This document shows positions 51,130-60,301 of a stretch of 64,000 nucleotides of DNA, piece after piece. The position numbers and the translations under genes were made by a program. Position 1 is the first letter of the stretch, and every line of letters starts with the position of its first letter. The stretch lies in contig NZ_FQVC01000011.1 of the NCBI RefSeq assembly GCF_900128975.1, positions 1 through 64,000 on the forward strand. The letters are read 5' to 3'. This stretch comes from Devosia limi DSM 17137. Its GTDB lineage: Bacteria; Pseudomonadota; Alphaproteobacteria; Rhizobiales; Devosiaceae. The notes under the pieces are model-generated. The model saw only the letters and a list, made by a program, of their open reading frames with translations. It had not been told where the DNA came from and made no database searches.

Positions 51130-51870
51130 ATGGCAGTGTCCACCCAGACCACCGAGACCAAAACGCCGGCGTCCAAGGCCCCGGCCAAAAAGTCAACTAC
51201 GGCCAAGGCGCCCGCCACCAAAAAAAGTGACGGCAAAACCGCTACAACCAGGGCAGCCAAGGCGACCAAACCTGCCGGCACCAAGGCCTCTGCGACCAAA
51301 CCCGCGGCAAGCAAGGCAAAGCCCGCCGCCAGAACCAAATCCGGCAAGGTCGCCGCCACCGCCCAGTCCCATGACAGCAGCACCACTGCCAGGGAACATG
51401 ACGATCACGTCGACCGCGTCTGGGACCTCGCCAAGCGTATCGGCATTTGCATGTTCGTGACCTGGGATGGCGAACGCCAGCGCGCCCGCCCACTCGCGGC
51501 CACAGTGGATAGGGAAGAGGGCGTGCTCTATTTCCTGACCGATATCAACGGCCACAAGGACGAACAGATCGCCAGGTTCCCCACCGTGACCGTCGCCTTC
51601 GCCGATCACGGCCATAGCCGTTACGTCACCCTCACCGGCAAGGCGACGATGAGCAATGACCGTGCCCGTATCAAGCAATTGTGGTCGCCTTTCGCCAAGG
51701 CCTGGTGGGATGGTCCCGAAGACCCGGCGATCCGTGTCATCCAGGTCGTCCCCGATGACGCCGAACTCTGGGATAGCCCGGGCCGCATCGTGACCACGAT
51801 TTCCATGCTTGCGGCGGCCGTCACCGGGCGCGCTCCAAAGTTTGGCGAAAATGCCAAGGTGATCATGTGA
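51130..51870 (+). CDS. Pyridoxamine-phosphate-oxidase-like protein with histone-H1-like tail
   Basis: 246 residues with GGAAGGA upstream. Residues 1-85 are a Lys/Ala/Thr/Pro tail with AxK-type repeats (KAPAKKSTTAKAPATKKS) like bacterial H1 homologues and AlgP. Residues 90-246 are a PNPOx-like split barrel of the general stress protein 26 type (RARPLAATVDREEGVLYFLT, SRYVTLTGKATMSNDRARIK, WSPFAKAWWDGPEDPAIRVI), which binds flavin. The fusion suggests a DNA-associated flavin protein, possibly stress-related; this is inference. Confidence 0.85.
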   Translation: MAVSTQTTETKTPASKAPAKKSTTAKAPATKKSDGKTATTRAAKATKPAGTKASATKPAASKAKPAARTKSGKVAATAQSHDSSTTAREHDDHVDRVWDLAKRIGICMFVTWDGERQRARPLAATVDREEGVLYFLTDINGHKDEQIARFPTVTVAFADHGHSRYVTLTGKATMSNDRARIKQLWSPFAKAWWDGPEDPAIRVIQVVPDDAELWDSPGRIVTTISMLAAAVTGRAPKFGENAKVIM

Positions 51871-51928
51871 TCCTCTTGGCGCGCTGACCCGTATCAAGGG
51901 CAACAGCAAGCGGCATAAAGGGACCGTG

Positions 51929-52324
51929 ATGACCAAGTATCTGATCCTCTATGCCGCCTGCGCCCTGATATTCTTCCCGCTCGACTTCATCTGGCTCTCG
52001 ACCATGGGCAAGGGCTTCTACCAGCGCGAGCTGGGTGGGCTGCTGCTTGAACGTCCAAATCTGGCGATCGCCGGTCTGTTCTATCTGGCCTATCTGGTCG
52101 GTGTCGTGGCGCTGGTCGCGGCGCCGGCCGAGGGCGATGTGATGCGGGCGCTGCTGATGGGCGCAGTCCTCGGCTTCGTGGCCTATGGCACCTATGACCT
52201 GACCAATCTGTCGACGGTTAAGGGCTTCACGCCCATGGTGGCCGTGGTTGACATGGCCTGGGGCACGGCCCTCACCGCGGCGACGGCAGCGGGCGGTGTC
52301 TGGATCAGCCGTTTCTTCGCCTAA
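51929..52324 (+). CDS. DUF2177-family membrane protein
   Basis: 131 residues, four membrane helices. Recognised by FFPLDFIWLSTMGKGFYQRE at the N-terminus and FVAYGTYDLTNLSTVKGFTP further on, both DUF2177 marks. Function unknown. The ATG at 51929 is chosen over the adjoining GTG. The end overlaps by 4 bp the end of the EamA gene on the other strand. Confidence 0.88.
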   Translation: MTKYLILYAACALIFFPLDFIWLSTMGKGFYQRELGGLLLERPNLAIAGLFYLAYLVGVVALVAAPAEGDVMRALLMGAVLGFVAYGTYDLTNLSTVKGFTPMVAVVDMAWGTALTAATAAGGVWISRFFA

Positions 52325-53247
52325 TCCTTGCCCGGCAGCGTCGTCGGGTCGGCCGTTACCGGCACCCGTTTAACGCGTTCGCGCGCCATCACCACCAAAC
52401 CGGCCGCGACAACGATGGCGGCGCCAATCAGGGAAATCGGGTCGATCACGTGCCCGAACATCACGATACTGAGCACGATGGCCCAGGGCAGCGAGAAATA
52501 GTTGAACGGCTGTACCACGCTGGCCGGCGCCATCGACAATGCATAGACCATCAGCCCATGCCCGATGCAGGTGGTCGCCATGATGACGATGACCAGCGCC
52601 ACATCGCCCCAGCCCATCGGCTCCCAGAACCAGACACCGACCATGGTCGATAGGCCCAGCCCGATCAGACCGGCATAGGCCATGCTGGTTGCTGCCGAGT
52701 CGAAGCGGCTGACCTTGCGGGTAATGACGATATACACCGCGTAGCACATCGCCGACGCGATCGCGTAGCCAACGCCCCAATCCAGCGGCAAGCCACCGGG
52801 CCGCACGATCACCATGGCGCCGGTAAAGCCAACCCCCACCGCCACAAATCGGAATATCCCGACCTTTTCGCCCAGGATGGGAATGGCAAACAGGGTCACC
52901 ATCAGTGGATAGACCAGTGAAATGGCCTGCAACTCGCCCAGCGGCACGGTTTGCAGCGCCAGAGCATAGAGCCAGATATCGGCCATCAGCAGGGCGCCGC
53001 GCAGCCACTGCCACACCGGAACGCGCGAGGTCAGGGCCTGCCGCAGGGGCGCCTGCCGCAAAACCAGGAACAGCGCGAACACCCCGAAGCCCCAATACCG
53101 CATCATCGAGATCTGGAACGGCGAATAGTCCTGCACCAGCAGCTTGGAAATCGCGTCCTGCAGGCCGAACACGCCAATGGTGATCAACGTCAGAGTAATC
53201 GCGCGCCCGATATTGTCGGCGGCGGGGGATGCGGAAAGCGCACTCAT
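52321..53247 (-). CDS. EamA/DMT-family transporter
   Basis: 308 residues with ten predicted membrane helices in two EamA repeats. ITLTLITIGVFGLQDAISKL opens the first; YAIASAMCYAVYIVITRKVS opens the second; ASVVQPFNYFSLPWAIVLSI is the typical late segment. Substrate unknown; related proteins export metabolites, and some are S-adenosylmethionine carriers. Confidence 0.9.
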   Translation of the reverse strand: MSALSASPAADNIGRAITLTLITIGVFGLQDAISKLLVQDYSPFQISMMRYWGFGVFALFLVLRQAPLRQALTSRVPVWQWLRGALLMADIWLYALALQTVPLGELQAISLVYPLMVTLFAIPILGEKVGIFRFVAVGVGFTGAMVIVRPGGLPLDWGVGYAIASAMCYAVYIVITRKVSRFDSAATSMAYAGLIGLGLSTMVGVWFWEPMGWGDVALVIVIMATTCIGHGLMVYALSMAPASVVQPFNYFSLPWAIVLSIVMFGHVIDPISLIGAAIVVAAGLVVMARERVKRVPVTADPTTLPGKD

Positions 53248-53276
53248 GCTGGGGAACAGTCTGGGTCAGCGGACAC

Positions 53277-53308
53277 AAAAACGCCCCGGACCACCCGGAC
53301 CGGGGCGT
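53277..53308 (-). terminator. Terminator of the Gly-rich protein gene
   Basis: ACGCCCCGG (53281-53289) pairs with CCGGGGCGT (53300-53308); on the minus strand TTTT follows. Confidence 0.8.
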
Positions 53309-53327
53309 ACAAGCTCTATCGCAACGA

Positions 53328-53645
53328 TCAGGCTTTCGCCATCATCGATTTGACGATGCCGGCAACCGCCGTCAGCAGGCCACCACCGACCAGACCGGTC
53401 GCGCCCTGCCCGGCCAAAGCGCCGAGATCGAGGCTACCAGTTGCGCCCGCTGCCGCTGCACCACCCACAAGGCCGCTGAGGCCTGGGATCATGCTGGCCA
53501 GCCAGGTTCCAGCCACCCCGCCGATGGCCCCGGCGATGGTATTCCCGGTCGTCCCGAGATTAAGATTCTTGGCCAATTGCCCGACAATGTTGCCGCCGGC
53601 GCCCCCGGCGAGCAACTGAACAAGGATGGGCACGATGACTTCCAT
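53328..53645 (-). CDS. Gly/Ala-rich small protein, hypothetical
   Basis: 105 residues, about 40% Gly plus Ala, with glycine-zipper-like stretches (LAGGAGGNIVGQLAKNLNLG, NTIAGAIGGVAGTWLASMIP). Probably membrane-associated or self-assembling. Similar short proteins are common in Hyphomicrobiales but have no known role. GAGGGGG lies upstream of the ATG and a terminator follows. Confidence 0.75.
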   Translation of the reverse strand: MEVIVPILVQLLAGGAGGNIVGQLAKNLNLGTTGNTIAGAIGGVAGTWLASMIPGLSGLVGGAAAAGATGSLDLGALAGQGATGLVGGGLLTAVAGIVKSMMAKA

Positions 53646-53878
53646 GTGTAGTCCCCCTCTTCACGTCCCGCGGGCCCTCTCGCCGCGCAGTAACCTGCTC
53701 AGACTAGTCCTGTTCGCAATTCAAAAAAAGGACAGGACCATTGCCCAGCTCCTGCTATGGTCGCGCCACAAAAGGCCGCTTCGCCCTTGCGCCGTCGGCC
53801 TGGCTCCCTATCTCACCGAGATTGAAGCGCACCGGCAAAGCGTCCTATGGTCCGCCCGAGCGCAGAAAACCATAAGTC

Positions 53879-54658
53879 ATGAATCAGCAGTCCCAAACCA
53901 GCATTGATCCCGTCGCATTGGTCACCGGCGCCGGTGATCGCATTGGCGCGGCCATCGCCCGGCGCCTGGCCGGGGCCGGCTATCGGGTGATCGTTCACTA
54001 TCGCTCCGATGCCGAAGGCGCCAGGGCGGTGCAGGCCGCGATCGAGGCCGCAGGCGGTCAGGCCGCCATCCTGCGGGCCGACCTCGCCAATCGCGATGAA
54101 CGCGCCAGCCTGATCGAAGACGCCGCCACCCGGTTAGGTCCGCTGACCGTGCTGATCAACAATGCCTCGCTGTTCGATCCCGATAGCGCCATCGATGTGA
54201 CCGAAGCGCTCTGGGACCAGCATTTCGCTATCCATGCCGAAGCACCGGTCTTCCTCGCCCGCGACTTTGCCGCGCAACTGCCCGAAGGCGCATGCGGCAA
54301 CATCATCAATATGATCGATGAGCGGGTGCTGCACCCGAGCCCGGCCTATTTCAGCTATACCCTCTCCAAAGCCGTGCTCTGGACCGCCACCCGCACCCTG
54401 GCACAGTCACTGGCCCCGGCCATTCGCGTCAACGCCGTCGGTCCCGGCCCCGTGCTGCCCCATAGCCGCCAAAGCCAGGCCGAGTTCGACCAATCGGTCG
54501 CTGCGCTGCCACTGCAACGCCATGCCGGCCCCGATGCCATCGCCGATGGCGTTCTGATGCTGCTCAATACTCCGTCTATGACCGGGCAGATGCTCGCCCT
54601 CGATGGTGGTGAACACCTCGAATACCTGCCCAAGAGCAAGCCGACGCCGCGATCATGA
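53879..54658 (+). CDS. Short-chain dehydrogenase/reductase upstream of uvrC
   Basis: 259 residues. NAD(P)-binding [20 protein letters not shown], the NNAS segment, and the catalytic Tyr-x3-Lys in [12 protein letters not shown]. The ASP/Glu-type changes ([11 protein letters not shown] before the Tyr) are reminiscent of pteridine-reductase-like SDRs, but the substrate is not established. The stop overlaps the uvrC start as ATGA, so the two genes are translationally coupled, an order I recall from rhizobia. Confidence 0.88.
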   Translation: MNQQSQTSIDPVALVTGAGDRIGAAIARRLAGAGYRVIVHYRSDAEGARAVQAAIEAAGGQAAILRADLANRDERASLIEDAATRLGPLTVLINNASLFDPDSAIDVTEALWDQHFAIHAEAPVFLARDFAAQLPEGACGNIINMIDERVLHPSPAYFSYTLSKAVLWTATRTLAQSLAPAIRVNAVGPGPVLPHSRQSQAEFDQSVAALPLQRHAGPDAIADGVLMLLNTPSMTGQMLALDGGEHLEYLPKSKPTPRS

Positions 54659-56532
54659 CCGACACGCCCATTCCCAGCGGTCACGAGGTCATCAAGGCCT
54701 TCGTGCGCACTCTGCCCGCCGCACCGGGCGTCTATCGCATGATCGATGCCGAAGGCGAGGTCATGTATGTCGGCAAGGCCCGCAACCTCAAGGCGCGCGT
54801 CACCAATTACACCCGCCCCGAAGCCCTCGAGACCCGCCTGCAGCGCATGATCGCCGCCACGGTGACCATGGAGTTCGTGCGCACCGAGACCGAATCCGAA
54901 GCGCTGCTGCTCGAGGCCAATCTGATCAAGCGCCTGAAGCCCCGCTTCAACGTCTTGCTGCGCGACGACAAGAGCTTCCCCTATATCCTGATCGCCACCG
55001 ATCATCCGGCGCCCGAACTGATGAAGCATCGCGGCACCCGCCGCCGCAAAGGTCATTACTTCGGCCCCTTCGCCTCGGTCACCGCCGTCAATCGCACCAT
55101 TGCCAGCCTGCAGAAGGCCTTCCTCCTGCGCAATTGCTCGGACAGTTTCTACGCCGCCCGCACCCGGCCCTGCCTGCAGCACCAGATCAAGCGCTGCGCC
55201 GCCCCCTGCACCGGCGAAATCTCCCTGTCCGGCTATGGCGAACTGGTCGAGGAAGCCCGCGAATTCCTCAGCGGCCGCTCCCAGGGCGTGCGCGACCACA
55301 TGCAGGCCGAGATGAACACCGCCGCCGAGCAACTCGATTTCGAGCGCGCAGCCCTGCTGCGTGATCGGCTGAGCGCGCTGGCGCTGATCCAGAGCCAGGG
55401 CGATGCCACCGCCAAATCCGTCGAGGAAGCCGATGTCTTCGCCATCCACCACGAAGGCGGCCAGTTTTGCGTGCAGGTGTTCTTCTTCCGCGCCTTCCAG
55501 AACTGGGGCAACCACGCATTCCGCCCGCGCGCCGATTCCAGCCTGTCGGATGCCGAAGTTCTTGAGGCCTTTATCGGCCAGTTCTATGAAAGCCGCACGC
55601 CGCCCCGCCTCGTACTGATCAGCCACGAACTGGCCGAGCACGGGCTGATGGAAGAGGCTTTGACCAGCCGCGCTGATCGTCGTGTCTATGTCGAAGTGCC
55701 CAAGCGCGGCGAAAAGCGCGACCTGGTCAATCATGCGCTCAACAATGCGCGCGAGGCCCTTGGTCGCCAGCTTGCCGAAGGCGCCACCAATCGCACCCTG
55801 CTCGAAGGCGTCGCCGAGACCTTCGGCCTCAATGAGGTTCCGCGTCGCATCGAAACCTATGACAACTCCCACATTTCCGGCACCAACATGGTCGGGGCCA
55901 TGGTCGTGGCCGGCGAGGAAGGCTTCTCCAAGAAGCACTACCGCACCTTCAACATCAAATCCGATATCGTCGCCGGTGACGATTTCGGCATGATGCGCGA
56001 GGTGCTGACGCGCCGCTTCAGCCGCCTGGCCAGTGAAAGCGACAATGACGCCGAGGACGAGAGCACCGGCATGCCCGATTGGCCCGATGTGGTGTTCATC
56101 GATGGCGGCGCCGGCCAGATGAGTGCGGTCCGCGGCGTCATCGCCGAGCTCAACCTGCAAAAGGAAGTCACCTTTATCGGCATCGCCAAGGGCGAAGAGC
56201 GCGATGCCGGCCGTGAGAAATTCTTCATGGAGGGCCGCGAGGCCTTCATGCTGCCCCACCGCGACCCGGTATTGTATTACGTCCAGCGCCTGCGCGACGA
56301 AGCCCACCGCTTCGCCATCGGCACCCACCGCGCCAAGCGCAAGAAGGAAGCCATCAAGAACCCGCTCGACGAAATCGATGGCATCGGCCCCACCCGCAAG
56401 CGCGCCCTGCTCAACCATTTCGGCTCCGCCAAAGCCGTCGGCCGCGCGTCCCTCCAGGACCTGGCCGTCGTCCCCGGCATCTCCGACCAGATGGCGCAGA
56501 TGATCTACGACCATTTCAACCGCGGCGGTTAG
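54655..56532 (+). CDS. uvrC: UvrABC system protein C (excinuclease)
   Basis: 625 residues. N-terminal GIY-YIG nuclease ([20 protein letters not shown]) makes the 3' cut. A UVR motif near residue 220 ([20 protein letters not shown]) binds UvrB. The RNase H-like domain ([33 protein letters not shown]) makes the 5' cut, and two helix-hairpin-helix motifs lie at the end ([20 protein letters not shown]). Complete with uvrB at 36.6 kb; uvrA is not in the window. Confidence 0.97.
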   Translation: MTDTPIPSGHEVIKAFVRTLPAAPGVYRMIDAEGEVMYVGKARNLKARVTNYTRPEALETRLQRMIAATVTMEFVRTETESEALLLEANLIKRLKPRFNVLLRDDKSFPYILIATDHPAPELMKHRGTRRRKGHYFGPFASVTAVNRTIASLQKAFLLRNCSDSFYAARTRPCLQHQIKRCAAPCTGEISLSGYGELVEEAREFLSGRSQGVRDHMQAEMNTAAEQLDFERAALLRDRLSALALIQSQGDATAKSVEEADVFAIHHEGGQFCVQVFFFRAFQNWGNHAFRPRADSSLSDAEVLEAFIGQFYESRTPPRLVLISHELAEHGLMEEALTSRADRRVYVEVPKRGEKRDLVNHALNNAREALGRQLAEGATNRTLLEGVAETFGLNEVPRRIETYDNSHISGTNMVGAMVVAGEEGFSKKHYRTFNIKSDIVAGDDFGMMREVLTRRFSRLASESDNDAEDESTGMPDWPDVVFIDGGAGQMSAVRGVIAELNLQKEVTFIGIAKGEERDAGREKFFMEGREAFMLPHRDPVLYYVQRLRDEAHRFAIGTHRAKRKKEAIKNPLDEIDGIGPTRKRALLNHFGSAKAVGRASLQDLAVVPGISDQMAQMIYDHFNRGG

Positions 56533-56657
56533 CGTCTCACCTGCCCCCAGACCCGGCACCCGACGGCGGCATTGCCGCCAGCGGCAATCGCCTGCTCCGT
56601 GCCCCCCTCCAAAAGTCATAGGTGACAAACCCTGGCCGCTATCCTATAGCTGTCGCC

Positions 56658-56738
56658 ATGACCCGTTCCGCCGCCACGTTTTCGTTTTGGTATTTTAGCT
56701 ATCCGATGCTGGCGGAGGCAGGGACGCGCTTGGTCTAA
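56658..56738 (+). CDS. Aromatic leader peptide of the aroG attenuator
   Basis: 26 residues, MTRSAATFSFWYFSYPMLAE then AGTRLV. Codons 8-15 read Phe-Ser-Phe-Trp-Tyr-Phe-Ser-Tyr, six aromatic residues in eight. It lies about 30 bp before the terminator hairpin and 95 bp before aroG. Slow translation at these codons under Phe, Tyr or Trp shortage would alter RNA folding downstream. No strong Shine-Dalgarno sequence is visible. Confidence 0.8.
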   Translation: MTRSAATFSFWYFSYPMLAEAGTRLV

Positions 56739-56794
56739 ACGACAAGTACCAAAAAACCCAATATGCCGCCGCCAGCCAAACTGGCGGCTTTTTT
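56708..56794 (+). promoter_or_regulatory. Transcription attenuator before aroG
   Basis: The terminator is GCCGCCAG (56768-56775), loop CCAAA, CTGGCGGC (56781-56788) with TTTTTT. A competing segment GCTGGCGG (56708-56715), inside the leader ORF, is complementary to CCGCCAGC (56769-56776) and can form an antiterminator. A further pair TTGGT/ACCAA flanks the leader stop codon. Exclusive pairings plus the aromatic peptide make a classic ribosome-mediated attenuator. Confidence 0.78.
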
Positions 56795-56833
56795 ATTGCC
56801 CGCCGTTTGGCCCACCCACCAGGAGCCCACGCC

Positions 56834-57907
56834 GTGCTGAAATCCACCGACGACCTGCGCATCAGCGCCATTCAGGAATTGACCACCCCCATCGAGGTGA
56901 TGCGACAGCATCCCCGCACCGATGCGGCGACCCGCACAGTCATCTCTGCGCGCCACGCCTTCCATAATATCCAGCATGGCGGCGATGACCGGCTGGCCGT
57001 TGTCGTCGGGCCCTGCTCGATCCACGATCCCCTCGCAGCCCTCGATTATGCCCGGCGGCTGGCGGCGCTGCGCGAGACGCTCGGCGACCGGCTCGAAATC
57101 ATCATGCGCGTCTATTTCGAAAAGCCCCGCACCACGGTGGGTTGGAAGGGCTTGATCAACGATCCCAGTCTCGATGGCAGCTTCGACATCGATCACGGGC
57201 TCCGCGTGGCGCGCAATCTTCTGCTCGATGTGAACAATCTCGGCCTGCCGGCGGCGTGCGAATTCCTCGACATGACTACCCCGCAATACATTGCCGACCT
57301 GGTCAGCTGGGCCGCCATCGGCGCCCGCACCACCGAAAGCCAGATCCACCGCGAGCTGGCCTCGGGGCTCTCCTGCCCGGTTGGCTTCAAGAACGGCACC
57401 GATGGCAATGTCCGCATCGCCCTTGATGCCGTGAAGTCATCGAGCCAGCCGCACCACTTCCTCGCCGTCACCAAGTCCGGCCGCTCCGCCATTGCCACCA
57501 CCACCGGCAATGAGGACTGCCACATCATCCTGCGCGGCGGCAAAACCACCAATTTCGACGCCACCAGCGTCGATGCCGCCTGCAAGGACGCCGAAAAGGC
57601 TGGCATTGCCCCCGTGGTGATGATCGACGCCAGCCACGCCAATTCGTCCAAAAAGCCCGAGAACCAGCCCGCCGTCCTCGCCGATATCGGCGCCCAGATC
57701 GCTGCCGGTGATCGCCGCATCATCGGCGTGATGATCGAGTCCAACCTCGTCGCCGGCCGCCAGGACCTCGTCCCCGGCCAGGACCTGGTCTATGGCCAGT
57801 CGATCACCGATGGCTGCATCGATTGGGACACCACCGTCGCAGCGCTCGAAGCCCTGGCCGACGCCGTCACCCGCCGCCGCGCCGCCACCAACCAGGCCGT
57901 CGCCTAG
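56834..57907 (+). CDS. aroG: DAHP synthase, class I (AroF/G/H type)
   Basis: 357 residues from a GTG with AGGAG 10 nt upstream; this start (MLKSTDDLRISAIQELTTP) matches the E. coli AroG N-terminus better than the longer frame at 56807. Joins phosphoenolpyruvate and erythrose-4-phosphate, the first step to aromatic amino acids. Motifs: VVVGPCSIHDPLAALDYARR, VGWKGLINDPSLDGSFDI, the PEP-site Arg in IGARTTESQIHREL, GFKNGTDGN and the metal His/Cys in MIDASHANSSKKP. Transcription is probably set by the attenuator upstream. Which amino acid inhibits the enzyme cannot be told. Confidence 0.93.
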   Translation: MLKSTDDLRISAIQELTTPIEVMRQHPRTDAATRTVISARHAFHNIQHGGDDRLAVVVGPCSIHDPLAALDYARRLAALRETLGDRLEIIMRVYFEKPRTTVGWKGLINDPSLDGSFDIDHGLRVARNLLLDVNNLGLPAACEFLDMTTPQYIADLVSWAAIGARTTESQIHRELASGLSCPVGFKNGTDGNVRIALDAVKSSSQPHHFLAVTKSGRSAIATTTGNEDCHIILRGGKTTNFDATSVDAACKDAEKAGIAPVVMIDASHANSSKKPENQPAVLADIGAQIAAGDRRIIGVMIESNLVAGRQDLVPGQDLVYGQSITDGCIDWDTTVAALEALADAVTRRRAATNQAVA

Positions 57908-57920
57908 GCTCACCGTGCCG

Positions 57921-57992
57921 CCCGCGGACTTGATCCGCGGGCCACTCTCACCCCGAGACGCGCTTTGACCGGTCCCCGGATCAAGTCCGCCC
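57921..57992. repeat. GGACTTGATCCG-type palindrome pair
   Basis: CCCGCGGA-CTTGA-TCCGCGGG (57921-57942) with an inverted, partly decayed partner CCGGATCAAGTCCG near 57974-57990. A variant of the GGGCTTGACCCG family. Confidence 0.65.
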
Positions 57993-58049
57993 CCTGCTTC
58001 ATCACATTGCTGGCTTGACCCTCCCCCGCCAATCCTGTTGTCTCCGGCC

Positions 58050-58616
58050 ATGGCCAAATCACCGCTGACATCGATCCCCAATATCATCACCATCGCCCGT
58101 ATCGCGACGATCCCGCTGATCGTCTGGCTGCTCATGACCGGCGATATCGGCCTGCGCATCGTCGCGCTCGTTCTCTATGTCGTGGCTGCTGCCAGCGACT
58201 GGCTCGACGGCTATCTGGCCCGCAAGTGGAACCAGGTCTCTCCCCTCGGCCGCATGCTCGATCCGATCGCCGACAAGCTCCTCGTCGGCATCGTCATCGC
58301 CGCGCTCGCCTGGGATGGCAGCTTTTCGGGCTGGGACATGATCCCGGTCATTGCCATCCTGTTCCGCGAATTCTTCATCTCGGGCCTGCGCGAATTCCTC
58401 GGCAATACCAAGGTCGTGCTCCCCGTCAGCACCCTGGCCAAGTGGAAAACCACCGCCCAGCTGGTCGCCCTTGCCATCGTCATGCTTGAGCGGATCCTGC
58501 CCGGCCTGGGCCTGGTCAGCGATATCGTACTCTGGGTCGCGGGCATCCTGACCGTCTGGACCGGTTGGCAATATCTGCGCGCCAGCTGGCCGCACCTCTC
58601 GGGCGAACAGCAGTGA
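58050..58616 (+). CDS. pgsA: Phosphatidylglycerophosphate synthase
   Basis: 188 residues, four or more membrane helices. The CDP-alcohol phosphatidyltransferase signature D-G-x2-A-R-x8-G-x3-D-x3-D is complete in SDWLDGYLARKWNQVSPLGR followed by MLDPIADK. Makes phosphatidylglycerol phosphate from CDP-diacylglycerol and glycerol-3-phosphate. The stop overlaps the moaD start as GTGA, so pgsA, moaD and moaE are one operon. Confidence 0.95.
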   Translation: MAKSPLTSIPNIITIARIATIPLIVWLLMTGDIGLRIVALVLYVVAAASDWLDGYLARKWNQVSPLGRMLDPIADKLLVGIVIAALAWDGSFSGWDMIPVIAILFREFFISGLREFLGNTKVVLPVSTLAKWKTTAQLVALAIVMLERILPGLGLVSDIVLWVAGILTVWTGWQYLRASWPHLSGEQQ

Positions 58617-58864
58617 AAATCCTCTATTTCGCCTGGCTGCGCGAACGCCTCAATCGCGGCGAGGAAGAGGTCGATCTTCCCGCCGATATCCTCACCATTG
58701 CCGACCTGATCTCCTGGCTGGCCGACCGCGACGAGGCCGCCGCCCTCGCTTTCGAGAAACGCGCGCTGATCAAGACCGCGCTCGATGCCAGGCTGGTCAG
58801 CCACGATACGCCCTTGGCCGGCGCCAAGGTCGTCGCCCTGTTCCCCCCGATGACGGGAGGCTGA
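58613..58864 (+). CDS. moaD: Molybdopterin synthase sulfur carrier subunit
   Basis: 83 residues from a GTG that overlaps the pgsA stop. Ubiquitin-like fold (ILYFAWLRERLNRGEEEVDL) ending in the essential Gly-Gly (FPPMTGG) that is converted to a thiocarboxylate and gives sulfur to precursor Z. One base separates it from moaE. Confidence 0.95.
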   Translation: MKILYFAWLRERLNRGEEEVDLPADILTIADLISWLADRDEAAALAFEKRALIKTALDARLVSHDTPLAGAKVVALFPPMTGG

Positions 58865-58865
58865 C

Positions 58866-59312
58866 TTGGACATCCGCGTCACCCAGGCTCCACTCGATCC
58901 CGGTGCGGAGGCCAATGCCTTCATCGCCCGGGCCGCCCATGCCGGTGCCGTCGCCACCTTCACCGGCCTCGTGCGCTCCATGCCCAACGATTCGATCCTG
59001 TCCCTGACGCTGGAATGCTATCCCGAACTGGCCATAAACCAGCTCACCGCCATCGCGGCCGCCGCCCAGTCCCGCTTCGCCCTGGCCGACGTCACCATTA
59101 TTCACCGCTATGGCCGCATGCTGCCCGGTGAACCCATCGTCCAGGTCATGGCTTCTGCCCCCCACCGCCAGGCCGCCTTCGATGCCGCCCAGCTGCTGAT
59201 GGACCACCTCAAGACCGACGCCCCGTTCTGGAAACAGGAAACCACCCCCGCCGGCACCCACTGGGTCGAAGCCAAGTCCGCCGACGACGACGCCAGGGCG
59301 CGCTGGCAATAG
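58866..59312 (+). CDS. moaE: Molybdopterin synthase catalytic subunit
   Basis: 148 residues from a TTG start; GGGAGG 6 nt upstream decides it. Pieces: AVATFTGLVRSMPNDSILSL, TIIHRYGRMLPGEPIVQVMA, and the catalytic Lys region FWKQETTPAGTHWVEAKS. With MoaD it puts two sulfurs into molybdopterin. Last gene of the operon. Confidence 0.95.
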   Translation: MDIRVTQAPLDPGAEANAFIARAAHAGAVATFTGLVRSMPNDSILSLTLECYPELAINQLTAIAAAAQSRFALADVTIIHRYGRMLPGEPIVQVMASAPHRQAAFDAAQLLMDHLKTDAPFWKQETTPAGTHWVEAKSADDDARARWQ

Positions 59313-59473
59313 CCGGGTCCACAATTGCCGGGACCGCCCCCTTGAGCGCAGGCTGAGGGATCGCGGCAGGCCTAGCCAGCCACCATCGGGTGCTCCTCGC
59401 GCCGGCGGAAATCACCGGCGCAGGATACGCAAGTTCAGCAATGTCCGATGTCAGCCTGCGGCGCTGGCCGCGC

Positions 59474-60301
59474 CTAGGCGCGCCCCAGCTCCTCGGTCCG
59501 CTTGCGCGCGGCGGCCACGGCCCGCTCCATCAACGGCGTCAGCCCGTCATCGGCCATCAGCACGGCCAGCGCCGCGGCCGTCGTGCCATTGGGCGAGGTC
59601 ACATTCTTGCGCAGCGTTTCCGCCGGCACGGCTGGTTCGGCTTCCATCAGGGCGGCCGCGCCGATCACCGTCTGGCGCGCCAGCTTCATCGCGATCTCCG
59701 GCGACAGGCCCTGCTGCACACCGGCAGCCGCCATCGCCTCGACCATATTGAACACATAGGCCGGACCCGAGCCCGAAACCCCGGTCAGCGCATCCAGGTC
59801 GCCTTCGCTATCGAGCCAGACGACCATGCCGGCAGCCGCCAGCAGCGCATCGACCGTCGCGCGTTCATCGGCGTCAACATCGGGGCCGGCAACCGCGCCG
59901 GTAACACCCTTGCCGATCTGTGCCGGGGTATTGGGCATGGTGCGCACCACCCGCCCGCTATCCATGCCGCGCGTCAGCCGCGCAATGTCGATCCCGGCGG
60001 CAATCGAAACCACCAGCGTTTGCGGGCCGATAACCGGCTGCAGCGTTTCCATCACAGCATCGATGATCTGCGGCTTGACCGCCAGAACCAGCACATTGGG
60101 CAGCAGCCCCGCGCCTTCGGCGTGCAATGGCAGTTCGTAATCTGCGGCCAGTGCCCTTGCTTCCGGGCTCGGCGACGGATCGACCAGCACCAGGTTGCTC
60201 GGGGCCAGGCCGGCATCCAGCCAGCCGCGCGCCAGGGCCAGTCCCATCTTGCCGGCACCAACCAGCATCACGGGACCAATCGTGCGGAGAGATACGCTCA
60301 T
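59474..60301 (-). CDS. proC: Pyrroline-5-carboxylate reductase
   Basis: 275 residues. Rossmann motif VMLVGAGKMGLALARGW, the family segment VRTMPNTPAQIGKGVTGAVA and the C-terminal dimer helix region DALTGVSGSGPAYVFNMVEA. Makes proline from pyrroline-5-carboxylate with NAD(P)H. Its ATG overlaps the stop of the upstream YbjN gene as ATGA, so the pair is coupled. Confidence 0.96.
   Translation of the reverse strand: MSVSLRTIGPVMLVGAGKMGLALARGWLDAGLAPSNLVLVDPSPSPEARALAADYELPLHAEGAGLLPNVLVLAVKPQIIDAVMETLQPVIGPQTLVVSIAAGIDIARLTRGMDSGRVVRTMPNTPAQIGKGVTGAVAGPDVDADERATVDALLAAAGMVVWLDSEGDLDALTGVSGSGPAYVFNMVEAMAAAGVQQGLSPEIAMKLARQTVIGAAALMEAEPAVPAETLRKNVTSPNGTTAAALAVLMADDGLTPLMERAVAAARKRTEELGRA

Noticed and set aside
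54355-56628. 757-codon frame on the minus strand
   Set aside because: Antisense to uvrC; no start context or family.
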